Source: CAVVIH01 sp963748295 (GTDB lineage Bacteria > Acidobacteriota > Vicinamibacteria > Vicinamibacterales > 2-12-FULL-66-21). Taken from it: a DNA stretch of 64,000 nucleotides. The notes under the pieces were generated by a model. That model was not told the DNA's origin. It saw only the letters and a list, made by a program, of their open reading frames with translations, and ran no database searches. Both the position numbers and the translations under genes were made by a program. The DNA is taken from the NCBI GenBank assembly GCA_963748295.1, contig CAVVIH010000001.1:372001-436000 (forward strand). Direction: 5' to 3'. Positions 42,577-51,296 of the stretch are shown in pieces (positions within the stretch are counted from its first letter, which is position 1; each line of letters starts with the position of its first letter).

Positions 42577-44943
42577 GTGCTGCACCCGCTCGATCGCAAG
42601 CTGCTGCGCGACGTCTGGAACCTCAAGGGCCAGGCGCTCGCGATCAGCCTCGTCATCGGCGCCGGCGTCGCGATGTTCATCATGTACCTCAGCACGTTTC
42701 ACTCGCTGAGGCTCACGCAGCAGACCTATTACGACCGCTACCGTTTCGCCGACGTCTTCGCGGGCATGACGCGGGCGCCGCTGCACCTCCGCGAGCGCGT
42801 CGCGGAGATTGCCGGCGTCGCGCGCGTCGACGCCAGGGTTGTCGTCGACGTCACGCTGGACGTTCCCGATCTCGCGGAACCGGCGAGCGGCCGGCTGATC
42901 GGCATTCCGATCCCGAGACAGCCGACGCTGAACGATCTGTTCCTGCGGCGCGGCCGGTTCCCCGCCGCGGGCGTTCCTGACGAGACCGTCGTCAGCGAGG
43001 CCTTCGCGATCAAACGCGATATCAATCCCGGCGACCGAATCGGCGCGATCATCAACGGGCGGCGGCGCGAGCTCGAGATCGTCGGCATCGCGCTGTCGCC
43101 GGAATACATCTACGCCATCCGGCCCGGCGAGCTGATCCCGGACGACTCGCGCTTCGGCGTGTTCTGGCTCGACAACCGGGGTCTGGCCGCGGCCTTCGAC
43201 ATGGAGGGCGGCTTCAACAGCCTGGCGCTGACGCTGCAGCCGGGCGCGAGCGAGCCCGACGTGATTGCGTCAGTGGATCGGCTCATCGATGCGTATGGCG
43301 GGCTCGGTGCGATCCCCCGATCGCTGCAGATGTCGCACTGGTACGTGGACAACGAGCTGCGGCAGCTGCAGAGCGTCGGGCTCGTGCTGCCGATCATCTT
43401 TCTCGCCGTCGCCGCGTTTCTCTTGAACGTCGTGCTGACCCGCATCGTCTCGGTGCAGCGCGAGCAGATTGCCGCGCTCAAGGCGCTCGGCTACACCAAC
43501 CGCGAGCTGGGCTGGCACTACACCAAGCTCAGTCTGATCGTCGGCATCGTCGGATCGGCATTCGGCCTGGTGTTCGGCGCCTGGCTCGGCTCCGGCATGA
43601 CGTCGATCTACAACGACTTCTTCAGGTTTCCGACGCTGCAGTACCAGCTGCCGCCAGCCGTCGCCGCGGCTGGCATCATGGTGAGCTTCGTCGCCGCCGT
43701 CTTCGGTGCGCTCAACGCAGTCAGCCGCGTCGCGCGGCTGCCGCCGGCCGAAGCGATGCGGCCCGAAGCGCCGGCACGTTACCGTCGGAGCTGGCTGGAA
43801 CGCTCGGGGCTGCAGCGCTGGATGTCGCCGCCCGTCCGCATGATTCTGCGCAACCTTGGCACGCATCCCGTGCGTTCGGCGACGTCGGTCCTGGGGGTCG
43901 CCGCCGCCGTGGCGATGCTGGTGCTCGGGACGTTCTTCCTCGATTCCATCGACGTGCTGATGGACGTGCAGTTCAACGTCGTCCAGCGGCAGGACGTGAC
44001 CGTCAACTTCGTGCTGCCCGCCTCGAGCCGATCGCTTTACGAAGTGCGCAAGCTGCCGGGCGTGCTGTATGCCGAGCCGATCCGCGCCGTCCCGGCGCGG
44101 CTGAAAGTGGCCCAGCGCTCGCGCATCGTCTCGATCAGCGGCCTGGTGCCCGCACCGGAGTTGAATCGGGTCGTCGATGTCGTATCGGGACCCGTGCAGC
44201 TGCCTCCTGACGGCCTGGTGCTGTCGCTGAAACTGTCAGAGGTGCTCGGCGCACGGACCGGCGATCTCGTGTCCATCGAAGTGCTCGACGGACGGCGTCC
44301 CGTGCTGGTCACGCCGGTGACGGGGATCGTCGAGGAGTACATGGCCACGTCCGCGTACATGAACATCGATGCGCTCAGGCGGCTCATTCGCGAAGGAGAT
44401 ACGCTGTCGGGTGCATTCCTGAAGGTGGACTCGGCGTATCTGGGCGATCTCTACGAGAGGCTGAAAGCGACGCCGGCTGTCGCCGGCGTGTCGCTCAAGG
44501 GAACCGCCATCGAGAGCTTCGAGAAGACCCTCGCGGATACGTTTTACGTCATGATCTTCTTCAACCTGCTGTTCTCGAGCGTGATTGCGGGCGGCGTGGT
44601 CTACAACGCCGCCCGCGTCTCGCTGTCGGAGCGCAGCCGCGAGCTGGCGAGCCTGCGCGTGCTCGGCTTCACGCGCGGCGAGATCTCGTTCATCCTGCTT
44701 GGCGAACTGGCGTCGGTCATCGTGATGGCGATTCCCGTCGGACTGCTCATGGGCTACGTATTCGCGGGCGCGCTGGTAGCGGCCTTCAACACCGAGCTGT
44801 ACCGCTTTCCGCTCTACGTGAGCACACGGACCTACGCGTATGCCGCGTCCGCGGTCATCGTGGCCGCCACGTTGTCCGGCCTCGCGGTGCGGCGACGGTT
44901 GGATCACCTGGATCTCGTCGCGGTACTGAAGACCCGGGAGTGA
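42577..44943 (+). CDS. FtsX-like ABC permease
   Basis: 788 residues starting at GTG 42577, 4 bases after the ATPase gene. The first membrane helix is ~16-36 (GQALAISLVIGAGVAMFIMYL), then a MacB-type periplasmic domain, an FtsX block (~265-400), a further helix (~435) with a second periplasmic domain, and a C-terminal FtsX block (SLSERSRELASLRVLGFTRGEISFILLGEL). Duplicated FtsX permeases of this kind (HlyD-linked, DevC-like) couple with a periplasmic adaptor. The next gene, 1 base after the stop, encodes that adaptor. The exported substrate is unknown; lipids, glycolipids, peptides or drugs are possible. Confidence 0.92.
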   Translation: MLHPLDRKLLRDVWNLKGQALAISLVIGAGVAMFIMYLSTFHSLRLTQQTYYDRYRFADVFAGMTRAPLHLRERVAEIAGVARVDARVVVDVTLDVPDLAEPASGRLIGIPIPRQPTLNDLFLRRGRFPAAGVPDETVVSEAFAIKRDINPGDRIGAIINGRRRELEIVGIALSPEYIYAIRPGELIPDDSRFGVFWLDNRGLAAAFDMEGGFNSLALTLQPGASEPDVIASVDRLIDAYGGLGAIPRSLQMSHWYVDNELRQLQSVGLVLPIIFLAVAAFLLNVVLTRIVSVQREQIAALKALGYTNRELGWHYTKLSLIVGIVGSAFGLVFGAWLGSGMTSIYNDFFRFPTLQYQLPPAVAAAGIMVSFVAAVFGALNAVSRVARLPPAEAMRPEAPARYRRSWLERSGLQRWMSPPVRMILRNLGTHPVRSATSVLGVAAAVAMLVLGTFFLDSIDVLMDVQFNVVQRQDVTVNFVLPASSRSLYEVRKLPGVLYAEPIRAVPARLKVAQRSRIVSISGLVPAPELNRVVDVVSGPVQLPPDGLVLSLKLSEVLGARTGDLVSIEVLDGRRPVLVTPVTGIVEEYMATSAYMNIDALRRLIREGDTLSGAFLKVDSAYLGDLYERLKATPAVAGVSLKGTAIESFEKTLADTFYVMIFFNLLFSSVIAGGVVYNAARVSLSERSRELASLRVLGFTRGEISFILLGELASVIVMAIPVGLLMGYVFAGALVAAFNTELYRFPLYVSTRTYAYAASAVIVAATLSGLAVRRRLDHLDLVAVLKTRE

Positions 44944-44944
44944 G

Positions 44945-46135
44945 ATGACGAAGCGTATCGTTCGAATCGCGATCGTGCTGCTGGTGCTTGGCGCAATCGT
45001 CGTCTGGGCGTTCATGCCGGCCGCCGTGCCGGCGGACTTCGCGACGGTGCAGAAGGGAACGCTGCAGGTCACCGTCGAGGACGAAGGGCGTACACGCGTT
45101 CGCGATCGCTACGTCGTGTCCGCGCCGGTTCCCGGACGCATGCAGCGCATCGAGCTCGAGCCCGGAGATCCCGTGGTCGCCAGCAAGACCGTGGTCGCGC
45201 GGTTCGCGCCCACCGATCCCGCGCTGCTCGACGTGCGGACGCGTGCCGAGCTGGAGGCTCGCGCGCGGGCGGCGGAGTCCGCCGTCGGCGCCGCGCGCGC
45301 CGATCGCGAACGGATCCAAAGCGAGTTGAAGTTCGCGCAGGCCGAGTTGAAACGCGCGAAGGAGCTGGTGGCAGGCGGCGCGATCGCCGCCCGGGAGCTC
45401 GAAGACGTCCAGCGCCAGGTGACCACGCTCGAGCGCGCGCAGGAATCGGCTGAATTCGCCATCCGCACCGCGGTCCACCAGCTCGAGCTCGCGCGCGCGA
45501 GCCTGATGCAGACGCGCGCAGGCAGCGTGGCGACGATTCCGCTCGTGACCCCGGTCAGCGGCGTCGTGCTGCGCCTCCTGCAAGAGAGCGCCCGAGTCGT
45601 TCCAACCGGCGAGCCGCTGCTCGAGATCGGCAACCTGGATGACCTCGAGATCGTCGCCGACTTTCTGTCCACGGCCGTCGTCAATGTAAAGGCAGGGCAG
45701 CCCGTGCTGATCGAACAATGGGGTGGCGACAAGGCCCTGCGCGGCCGGGTGCGGCGCGTCGAGCCGTCGGGCTTCACGAAGATCTCCGCGCTCGGGGTCG
45801 AAGAACAGCGCGTCAACGTCCTGATTGATTTCGAGGAGCCGCGCGAAGTCCAGGAACGGCTCGGCGACGGCTACCGCGTCGAGGCGCGCATCGTCGTCTG
45901 GTCGAAGGACAATGTGCTGAAGGTCCCGACCAGCAGCCTGTTCCGGGACGGCACGCAATGGGCGGTGTACAAGGTGGTCGACAGCACCGCCCGGCGGCAG
46001 ATCGTGGACGTCGGCCAGCGCAGCGGCCTCGAAGCCGAAGTGCTGGGCGGGCTGGCGGAAGGCGACCAGATCGTGGTCTATCCGAGCGACGCGATCCGGC
46101 CAGGCGTCGAACTCGCCCGCCGCGACGAATTATGA
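44945..46135 (+). CDS. HlyD/RND-type periplasmic adaptor (membrane fusion protein)
   Basis: 396 residues. An N-terminal anchor helix spans ~6-24 (VRIAIVLLVLGAIVVWAFMP). A lipoyl/barrel-sandwich domain follows (~40-80: VTVEDEGRTRVRDRYVVSAPVPG). A long coiled-coil hairpin lies at ~95-185 (ELEARARAAESAVGAARADRERIQSELKFAQAELKRAKEL). The second lipoyl half (TPVSGVVLRLLQESARVVPTGEPLLEIGN) and the beta-barrel and membrane-proximal domains follow. It links the inner-membrane ABC complex to an outer-membrane channel. It starts 1 base after the permease gene, so the three genes form an operon. No TolC-like gene is adjacent. Confidence 0.93.
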   Translation: MTKRIVRIAIVLLVLGAIVVWAFMPAAVPADFATVQKGTLQVTVEDEGRTRVRDRYVVSAPVPGRMQRIELEPGDPVVASKTVVARFAPTDPALLDVRTRAELEARARAAESAVGAARADRERIQSELKFAQAELKRAKELVAGGAIAARELEDVQRQVTTLERAQESAEFAIRTAVHQLELARASLMQTRAGSVATIPLVTPVSGVVLRLLQESARVVPTGEPLLEIGNLDDLEIVADFLSTAVVNVKAGQPVLIEQWGGDKALRGRVRRVEPSGFTKISALGVEEQRVNVLIDFEEPREVQERLGDGYRVEARIVVWSKDNVLKVPTSSLFRDGTQWAVYKVVDSTARRQIVDVGQRSGLEAEVLGGLAEGDQIVVYPSDAIRPGVELARRDEL

Positions 46136-46145
46136 GAGGATCAGG

Positions 46146-47156
46146 ATGCCTGCCTATCGGGAGCCTTTCGCCATGCCCCGGATTGCACGTGTAATCCCCG
46201 TCGTCCTTTTGGCGGCGGCGTTCAGCCTGACCGTCGTCGCCCAGCAGCAGCCGCCGTTCCGCAGCGGAGCGAATACGGTTGCCGTCTACACAACCGTCAC
46301 GGATTCCGAGGGCCGGCTGGCGACGGAGCTGACGCGCGACGACTTCGAGATCTACGACAACGGCAAACTTCAGCCGCTGACGCTGTTTGCGAGCGAGATC
46401 CAGCCGATTACGGTGGTCATGATGCTCGACCGCAGCGGCAGCATGAAGATGAACGCCAAGCTCGTCGAGTACGCGGCCGAAGCGTTCATCGGCAAGCTCA
46501 TGGACGCCGACAAGGCGCGCATCGGCAGCTTTGCGGTCAGCATCCAGGTCGATCCCGAGGAATTCACCGCCGATCGGCTTCAACTCGTCCGCATCATCCG
46601 CTCGCAGCTGCAACCGCCCGACGGCCCCACGCCGCTGTGGAACGCAGTCAACGTCGCGATGGGAGAGCTGCGGCAGCAGGAAGGACGGCGCGTCGTGCTG
46701 GTGTTCACCGACGGCATGGACGAGCCGATGAACTTCAAGGGCCGCAACATGAGCCTGATGGACGTCATCGATCGCGCCACGCGCGAGGACGTGATGGTCT
46801 ACGCGATCGGGCTCGAAGGGCTCATGCCAGGTGGCGGCGGCAACCGGGTGCCACTCCCGAACGAGCGATTCGGCAGCATCTACCGCGGCCCCACCACACA
46901 ACGCCCGGATCCCGGCCTCGAGAAGATCGCCAAGGAAACGGGCGGCGGCTATTTCGAGCTCGACAAGACCGAGGGCCTCGCCGGCACGTTTGCCCGCGTG
47001 GCCGACGAACTGCACCGGCAGTATGCGCTCGGCTTCGAGCCCACGAAGCTCGATGGCAAAGCCCACAAGCTCGAGGTGAAGGTCAAGCGATCGGGGATGA
47101 AGGTGCGGGCGCGGAGAAGCTACATCGCCACACGCCCGGAGCGGAGTGGGGCGTAG
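46146..47156 (+). CDS. VWFA-domain secreted protein with intact MIDAS
   Basis: 336 residues with a signal peptide (residues ~12-33, RIARVIPVVLLAAAFSLTVVAQ). An N-terminal beta domain is shared by the acidobacterial VWFA family (VAVYTTVTDSEGRLATELTRDDFEIYDNGK). A VWA domain follows from ~88 with MIDAS residues D95-x-S97-x-S99 (MLDRSGSM), a Thr-bearing loop GPTPLW and VLVFTDGMDEP. Metal-dependent binding of a protein ligand is expected in the periplasm or at the surface. The gene starts 10 bases after the export operon with AGGATCAGG upstream, and may belong to it. The two other VWFA proteins in this window lack such a clear MIDAS. Confidence 0.88.
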   Translation: MPAYREPFAMPRIARVIPVVLLAAAFSLTVVAQQQPPFRSGANTVAVYTTVTDSEGRLATELTRDDFEIYDNGKLQPLTLFASEIQPITVVMMLDRSGSMKMNAKLVEYAAEAFIGKLMDADKARIGSFAVSIQVDPEEFTADRLQLVRIIRSQLQPPDGPTPLWNAVNVAMGELRQQEGRRVVLVFTDGMDEPMNFKGRNMSLMDVIDRATREDVMVYAIGLEGLMPGGGGNRVPLPNERFGSIYRGPTTQRPDPGLEKIAKETGGGYFELDKTEGLAGTFARVADELHRQYALGFEPTKLDGKAHKLEVKVKRSGMKVRARRSYIATRPERSGA

Positions 47157-47185
47157 GGGCCCCGCGAGCGACGGCGATGGGGGGT

Positions 47186-47207
47186 CCGGCGGGGCGAAGC
47201 CCCCCGG
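47186..47207 (+). other. GC-rich hairpin between VWFA and methyltransferase genes
   Basis: CCGGCGGGGC / GCCCCCCGG can pair around a GAA loop. There is no T-run, so it is a poor intrinsic terminator; it may slow transcription or stabilise the upstream mRNA end. The next start codon follows 7 bases later. Confidence 0.4.
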
Positions 47208-47213
47208 TCTAGG

Positions 47214-47828
47214 ATGACGCCGTCAGCGGAGCTTCTGGCGCAGTTTGGCGCGATTGACATCTACCTGTTCGATCAGCTGTTGAAGGGTTCGTTCGACGAG
47301 CGGCGCCGCGTGCTCGACGCGGGCTGCGGCTCCGGACGCAACCTCCCGTATTTCCTCCAGCGCGGATTCGATTTCTTCGCGATCGACAGCGACCCCGCGG
47401 CGGTCGCTGTCGTGAGAAACCTGCTGGCGCGCCTGGCGCCATCGACCCCCCAAGCCAACGTCGCCGCGGGCCGGCTCGACGCGCTTCCCTGGGACGACGC
47501 ATCGATGGACGCCGTCATCTGCAGCGCCGTCCTCCATTTCGCGGACGACGAGGGCCACTTCTTCAGGATGGTGCAGGAGATGTGGCGGGTCCTGGCCCCG
47601 CGGGGCCTGTTTTTCGCCCGCCTTGCCTCCAGCATCGGCATAGAGGCGCTGCTGCCGGCCGCCTCGGGCCGCATGCGGCTCCCCGACGGCAGCGACCGGT
47701 TCGTCGTCAGCGAGCGGATGCTGCTGGACCTCAACGAACGCCTCGGCGCCGTTGCCATCGAGCCGCTGAAGACGACCAACGTCCAGAATCAGCGCTGCAT
47801 GACGACGTGGGTCATTGAGAAACGCTGA
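47214..47828 (+). CDS. Class I SAM-dependent methyltransferase
   Basis: 204 residues. Motif I is VLDAGCGSGRNLPYFL (~33-48), followed by an acidic strand-2 end (FFAIDSDPAAV), the motif II/III region (ALPWDDASMDAVICSAVLHF) and a post-motif MWRVLAPRGLFFARL. It resembles the Methyltransf_11/25 group that acts on small molecules such as quinones or natural products. It starts at ATG 47214 and ends 21 bases before the TPP-enzyme gene, on the same strand. The C-terminal part (FVVSERMLLDLNERLGAVAIEPLKTTNVQNQRCM cut here by domain end) also resembles TehB-like thiol or tellurite methyltransferases. The acceptor is unknown. Confidence 0.85.
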   Translation: MTPSAELLAQFGAIDIYLFDQLLKGSFDERRRVLDAGCGSGRNLPYFLQRGFDFFAIDSDPAAVAVVRNLLARLAPSTPQANVAAGRLDALPWDDASMDAVICSAVLHFADDEGHFFRMVQEMWRVLAPRGLFFARLASSIGIEALLPAASGRMRLPDGSDRFVVSERMLLDLNERLGAVAIEPLKTTNVQNQRCMTTWVIEKR

Positions 47829-47835
47829 CTGGATG

Positions 47836-47841
47836 TATCAT
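47836..47841 (+). promoter_or_regulatory. Possible -10 of the TPP-decarboxylase operon
   Basis: TATCAT (5 of 6 matches) lies 8 bases before the GTG at 47850. It suggests a separate leaderless start for the decarboxylase pair, in addition to read-through from the methyltransferase gene. No clear -35 is seen. Confidence 0.35.
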
Positions 47842-47849
47842 CCCTCGCC

Positions 47850-48362
47850 GTGCCCGTCTCGACCTCCAGCTCCCGGATCATCTACGACTCGCTGAAGGAG
47901 TGCGGAATCCGCCTCCTCTCGGCCCTGCCGGAAACCTGGCTCGTGCACCTGATTCGCATGGCCGAGGACGATCCCGACATGACCCTCGTGCGCCTCGCCA
48001 AGGAAGAAGAAGGCGTCGGCATCTCCGCCGGCGCGCATCTCGCCGGCGTCAAGTCGGCGATGCTGATGCAGAACCACGGCTTCCTCGCCTCGATCAACGG
48101 CATCGTCTCGTGCGCGCAGCTGTACCGCATCCCGCTGCTGATGCTCATCAGCTATCGCGGCGAGTTCGGCGAACGCGATCCGTGGCAGACCGAAGGCGGC
48201 GGCGTGACCGAGGATCTGCTGCGTGCGCTCAGGATTCCGTTCGCGTATCTCGACAGCCCGGATCACGTCGCGCGCAGGGTCCGCAAGGCGCAGACGCTCG
48301 CGCACTCCAGCAACAAACCGGTCGCGCTGCTGCTGTGCCGCGATCTGATGTGGGAAGAATGA
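47850..48362 (+). CDS. TPP-dependent decarboxylase alpha subunit (sulfopyruvate/phosphonopyruvate decarboxylase-like)
   Basis: 170 residues matching the N-terminal Pyr domain of TPP enzymes in its stand-alone subunit form (ComD-like). KEEEGVGISAGAHLAG (51-66) carries the Glu expected to activate the TPP aminopyrimidine, and MLMQNHGFLASINGI, IPLLMLISYRGEFGERDPW and EGGGVTEDLLRAL are typical of sulfopyruvate and phosphonopyruvate decarboxylases. The gene starts at GTG 47850 and its stop overlaps the beta-subunit start (ATGA), implying equal expression. The reaction would be non-oxidative decarboxylation of a substituted pyruvate to an aldehyde. No sulfolactate or PEP mutase gene is nearby, so the substrate remains open. 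Confidence 0.82.
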   Translation: MPVSTSSSRIIYDSLKECGIRLLSALPETWLVHLIRMAEDDPDMTLVRLAKEEEGVGISAGAHLAGVKSAMLMQNHGFLASINGIVSCAQLYRIPLLMLISYRGEFGERDPWQTEGGGVTEDLLRALRIPFAYLDSPDHVARRVRKAQTLAHSSNKPVALLLCRDLMWEE

Positions 48363-48922
48363 CCAGGCTCGACGCGCTTCGCCGTCTCTATCCGCAACTC
48401 GACGACAAGGTCGTCGTCACCATCATGGGCGCGGTGTCGGCGGAACTGCAGTCGATCGGGCACCGTCCGAACTTCTTCTACCTTCAGCACGCGATGGGCC
48501 TCGCTTCGTCGATGGGCCTCGGCATCGCGCTGTCGCGTCCCGAACACCAGGTGGTGGTCTTCGACGGCGACGGATCGATCCTGATGAACCTCGGCAGCCT
48601 GACGACGCTGGCGCGGTATCGCCCGTCGAATCTCGTGCACGTCGTGTTCGACAACGAGAGCCTGCTGTCGGTCGGCGGCTTCCCGACTGCGACGGCGACC
48701 GGAAGCGACATCGCCGGCATGGCGGCGGCCGCCGGTGTGCCGCGAAGCTGCACGGTCAGGACGCTCGACGAGTTCAATGCCGCATTCGACGAGGCGGTGA
48801 AGGCGAAGGCGCTGACGACGATCGTCGCCAAGGTGGAGGCAGTGGGGCCGTCAGGCTACGTAACCGAGCTGGCGATGCTCGAGAACAGGTTCGAGTTCCA
48901 GAGATGGCTTCGACAACACTGA
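48359..48922 (+). CDS. TPP-dependent decarboxylase beta subunit (ComE-like)
   Basis: 187 residues forming the PP domain partner of the previous subunit. The Mg/TPP diphosphate motif is GDGSILMN (70-77), preceded by QHAMGLASSMGLGIALSRPEHQ. HVVFDNESLLSVGGFPTATA resembles the corresponding segment of sulfopyruvate decarboxylase beta subunits. The ATG at 48359 overlaps the alpha-subunit stop by 4 bases. The gene's 3' end overlaps the following cyclase-family gene by 19 bases, so all three are probably made together. With the alpha subunit it should form an alpha/beta heteromer with active sites at the interface. Confidence 0.85.
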   Translation: MTRLDALRRLYPQLDDKVVVTIMGAVSAELQSIGHRPNFFYLQHAMGLASSMGLGIALSRPEHQVVVFDGDGSILMNLGSLTTLARYRPSNLVHVVFDNESLLSVGGFPTATATGSDIAGMAAAAGVPRSCTVRTLDEFNAAFDEAVKAKALTTIVAKVEAVGPSGYVTELAMLENRFEFQRWLRQH

Positions 48923-49685
48923 CGCAGCTGGTCGACGATTTGAACTCCGGGCGGCTCGAGATCGTCGATCTCACCCAGCCGCTCGGGCCGGACACGCCGG
49001 TGATCGGCCTGCCGCCGATCTTCGCGCCGTCGCCTGGCGTGACGATCAAGGCCATCTCGCGCTACGACGACAGGGGACCGGCGTGGTACTGGAACACGCT
49101 GCACATGGGGGAGCACACCGGGACGCACTTCGACGCGCCCATACACTGGATTACGGGCAAGGACCTGCCTGGCAACGCGTGCGACACGATTCCCGCGCGC
49201 CGCTTCGTCGGTCCCGCGTGCGTGATCGACATCGAGCGGGAGACGGCGCGGAACCCGGACCACCTCGTCACGACGGGGCAGATTGAAGAGTGGGAGGGGC
49301 GCACGGCCGCATTCCCGCCGGCGCGTGGGTGCTCCTGCGGACCGGCTGGAGCCGGCGGAAGGATCCGGCGGAGTTTCTGAACGTCGGGACGGACGGACCG
49401 CACAGTCCCGGTTTCGACGCGGCCGCCTCGCGGATGCTGGCGCAGGAACGGGACGTGCTTGGCGTAGGCGTGGAGACGATCGGGACCGACGCGGGGCAGG
49501 CCGGCACCTTCGACCCGCCGTTCCCGAACCATTCGATCATGCACGGGGCGGGCAAGTTCGGCCTTGCCAGCCTGTGCAACCTGGATCGTCTGCCGCCGAC
49601 CGGCGCGGTGGTGATCGCCGCGCCGCTGAAGATCGTCAACGGCAGCGGCAGTCCGCTTCGCGTGCTGGCGATCGTGCCGGCATGA
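48904..49685 (+). CDS. Cyclase-family hydrolase (kynurenine formamidase fold), one frame break
   Basis: A swivelling beta/alpha/beta metal hydrolase with the family signature HTGTHFDAPIHW (71-82), whose His and Asp residues bind zinc or manganese. VDLTQPLGPDTPVIGLPP near the N terminus is also typical. The frame breaks near 49300 after EEWEGR; adding one C restores HGRIPAGAWVLLRTGW and then FPNHSIMHGAGKFGLASLCNLDRLPPTGA, giving ~260 residues. This is the only break in the window that needs an insertion rather than a deletion. Family members hydrolyse N-formylkynurenine, isatin or lactone-like compounds. The 19-base overlap with the decarboxylase gene suggests a shared pathway. Confidence 0.82.
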
Positions 49686-49690
49686 AACAA

Positions 49691-49753
49691 CCACCAACTC
49701 CCAAGAAAGCCAACCCCCAACCCGCTCTTGGGAGTTGGGAGTTGGGAGTTTTT
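49691..49753. repeat. Inverted CCCAACT/AGTTGGG heptamer array (copy B)
   Basis: The left arm is CCACCAACTCCCAA...CCAACCCCCAACCC (49691-49724). The right arm is TTGGGAGTTGGGAGTTGGGAG followed by TTTTT (49727-49753). It can form a long hairpin with a T-run, yet it stands directly before the ATG of the next gene (49757), so it might attenuate that gene or act only as a spacer. Confidence 0.7.
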
Positions 49754-49756
49754 GGC

Positions 49757-50932
49757 ATGCAAACCGATGTACTCGTGATCGGCTCGGGTCCCGCAGGTGC
49801 CGCCGCCGCGATTACGCTCGCGCGCGGCGGGGCCCGCGTCGTCCTGGTGGACCGCCACACGTTTCCGCGGGACAAAGCCTGCGGGGATGCGCTGATTCCC
49901 GACGCGCTCCAGGCGCTTTCGAGTCTGGGCCTGAGAGACAGGGTTCTTGCCGCCGCCCGGCGCGTCGGCGAGATCCGGATCTACGCGCCCAGCGGCCGCT
50001 TCACCTCAATCACCGGGACGTGCGCGTGCCTGCCGCGCCTCGCTTTCGACGATCTGCTGCGCCGTGAGGCGGAAGCGGCGGGCGTGTCGTTCGCCGCGCC
50101 GCTGAAGGCGCTCGGTCCGATCGAATCGGGTGGCCGTGTGACGGGCGCGCGCCTGGAAGATCCGTCCACGCGCGCGCGAACGGATATCCACGCGACGACC
50201 ACGATCCTCGCTACCGGCGCGGAGTCGGACGTTCTGGCGCGATTCGGCATGTGCCGCCGCTCGACCCCGTCCGCAACCGCCGCGCGAATGTACGTCCGCG
50301 TCGACGAGCGGACCGCCAGCGAGCACGATCATTTCTGCATTGCGTTCACACCCTCGATGTGCCCGGGATACGGGTGGCTGTTTCCGGGGCCGGATCGCAC
50401 CTTCAACGTCGGCGTCGGCTACGTCTACGACGGGCGTCGCCTGCCGCCTGAACGAAACGTGCGCAAGCTGCTCGACGGATTCGTCGCCACGTTCGCTCCG
50501 GCCGCCGCGGTGATGCGCAATGCGGTCGTGATGTCGCCGCTCAAGGGCGCGCCGCTGCGGACGGCGATGGCAGGTGCGCAGCTGTACCGGCCAGGGCTGC
50601 TCGTCATCGGCGAAGCCGCGGGCCTGACGTACTCGTTCACCGGAGAAGGCATCGGAAAAGCGATGCAGAGCGGGATTCTGGCTGGTGAAGCAGTGCTGAC
50701 CGGAAAAGCGGAGGAATATGCGCCGCGCCTGATGGCGTCATACCGTGACCGCTTCCGGGCCTACAAACGCCTGCAGGATCTCGTGGCGTATCCGGCGGTT
50801 GCCAACCTGCTGGTCGACCGCGCGAACACGGGCGGCTTCGTCCATCGCCAGCTCGATGGCCTGCTCAACGACAGCGGCCGGCTCGACGAGCTGCTGACGA
50901 TCGGCGGCGCGGTCAGAGCCCTGCTCACCTAG
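49757..50932 (+). CDS. Geranylgeranyl-reductase-family FAD oxidoreductase
   Basis: 391 residues. The FAD-binding motif is VIGSGPAGAAAA (7-18), the PRDKACGDAL motif (37-46) is typical of the geranylgeranyl reductase/ChlP group, and the second FAD contact is GEAAGLTYSFTGEGIGKAMQSG (~280-301). Family members reduce isoprenoid double bonds in lipids and quinones, or act as aromatic hydroxylases and halogenase-like flavoproteins. The ATG at 49757 begins the conserved Rossmann strand. It is the last gene of the 47.2-50.9 kb group and is separated from the cyclase gene by the inverted repeat. The substrate could be a prenyl lipid; this is an inference. Confidence 0.87.
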   Translation: MQTDVLVIGSGPAGAAAAITLARGGARVVLVDRHTFPRDKACGDALIPDALQALSSLGLRDRVLAAARRVGEIRIYAPSGRFTSITGTCACLPRLAFDDLLRREAEAAGVSFAAPLKALGPIESGGRVTGARLEDPSTRARTDIHATTTILATGAESDVLARFGMCRRSTPSATAARMYVRVDERTASEHDHFCIAFTPSMCPGYGWLFPGPDRTFNVGVGYVYDGRRLPPERNVRKLLDGFVATFAPAAAVMRNAVVMSPLKGAPLRTAMAGAQLYRPGLLVIGEAAGLTYSFTGEGIGKAMQSGILAGEAVLTGKAEEYAPRLMASYRDRFRAYKRLQDLVAYPAVANLLVDRANTGGFVHRQLDGLLNDSGRLDELLTIGGAVRALLT

Positions 50933-50995
50933 AGCTCGGGCGCGTTTGAGGAGATCACGGTGTTAGAGGGGAGGAGTTGACGGAGGTCACGGGGT

Positions 50996-51235
50996 TTTCA
51001 ACACGGAGTCACGGAGTCACGGAGGGGTACTGCCGATTCAGCGTGACCTAGTGGCCCGCTGGCGCCGCGCTCGGCGCTGGCACGAACGAGGTCAGCGGCC
51101 GAAATACAAACGCTCCCGTGATTCAGAGGCGCTTGTATTTCGACCGTTGACCTCGTTCGTCCAGCCCGGCTGAAGGCCGGGCGGGCCACAGGCCACCTTC
51201 GTGTACCTCCGTGCCTCCGTGACTCCGTGTTGAAA
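50996..51235. repeat. 240-base imperfect palindrome, MITE-like element
   Basis: This 364-base gene-free gap holds a nested inverted repeat. The outer arms are TTTCAACACGGAGTCACGGAG (from 50996) and its reverse complement ending at 51235. The middle arms are GGCCCG (51053) and CGGGCC (51182). The inner arms are CACGAACGAGGTCAGCGGCC (51081-51100) and its near complement (51142-51161), extending to the ACAAACGC/GCGCTTGT ends. The apex is near 51121. The outer arms are themselves GGAGTCAC octamer repeats. No transposase gene is inside. Short open frames in it are repeat translations. Confidence 0.8.
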
Positions 51236-51296
51236 TCGCCGTGCACTCCGCAGTGCTCCCCATCTCAAACACCGTGCTCTCGGAGCGCGGGCGACG

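Noticed and set aside
50996..51235. Full insertion sequence
   Set aside because: There is no transposase reading frame, and clear target-site duplications could not be identified by eye.
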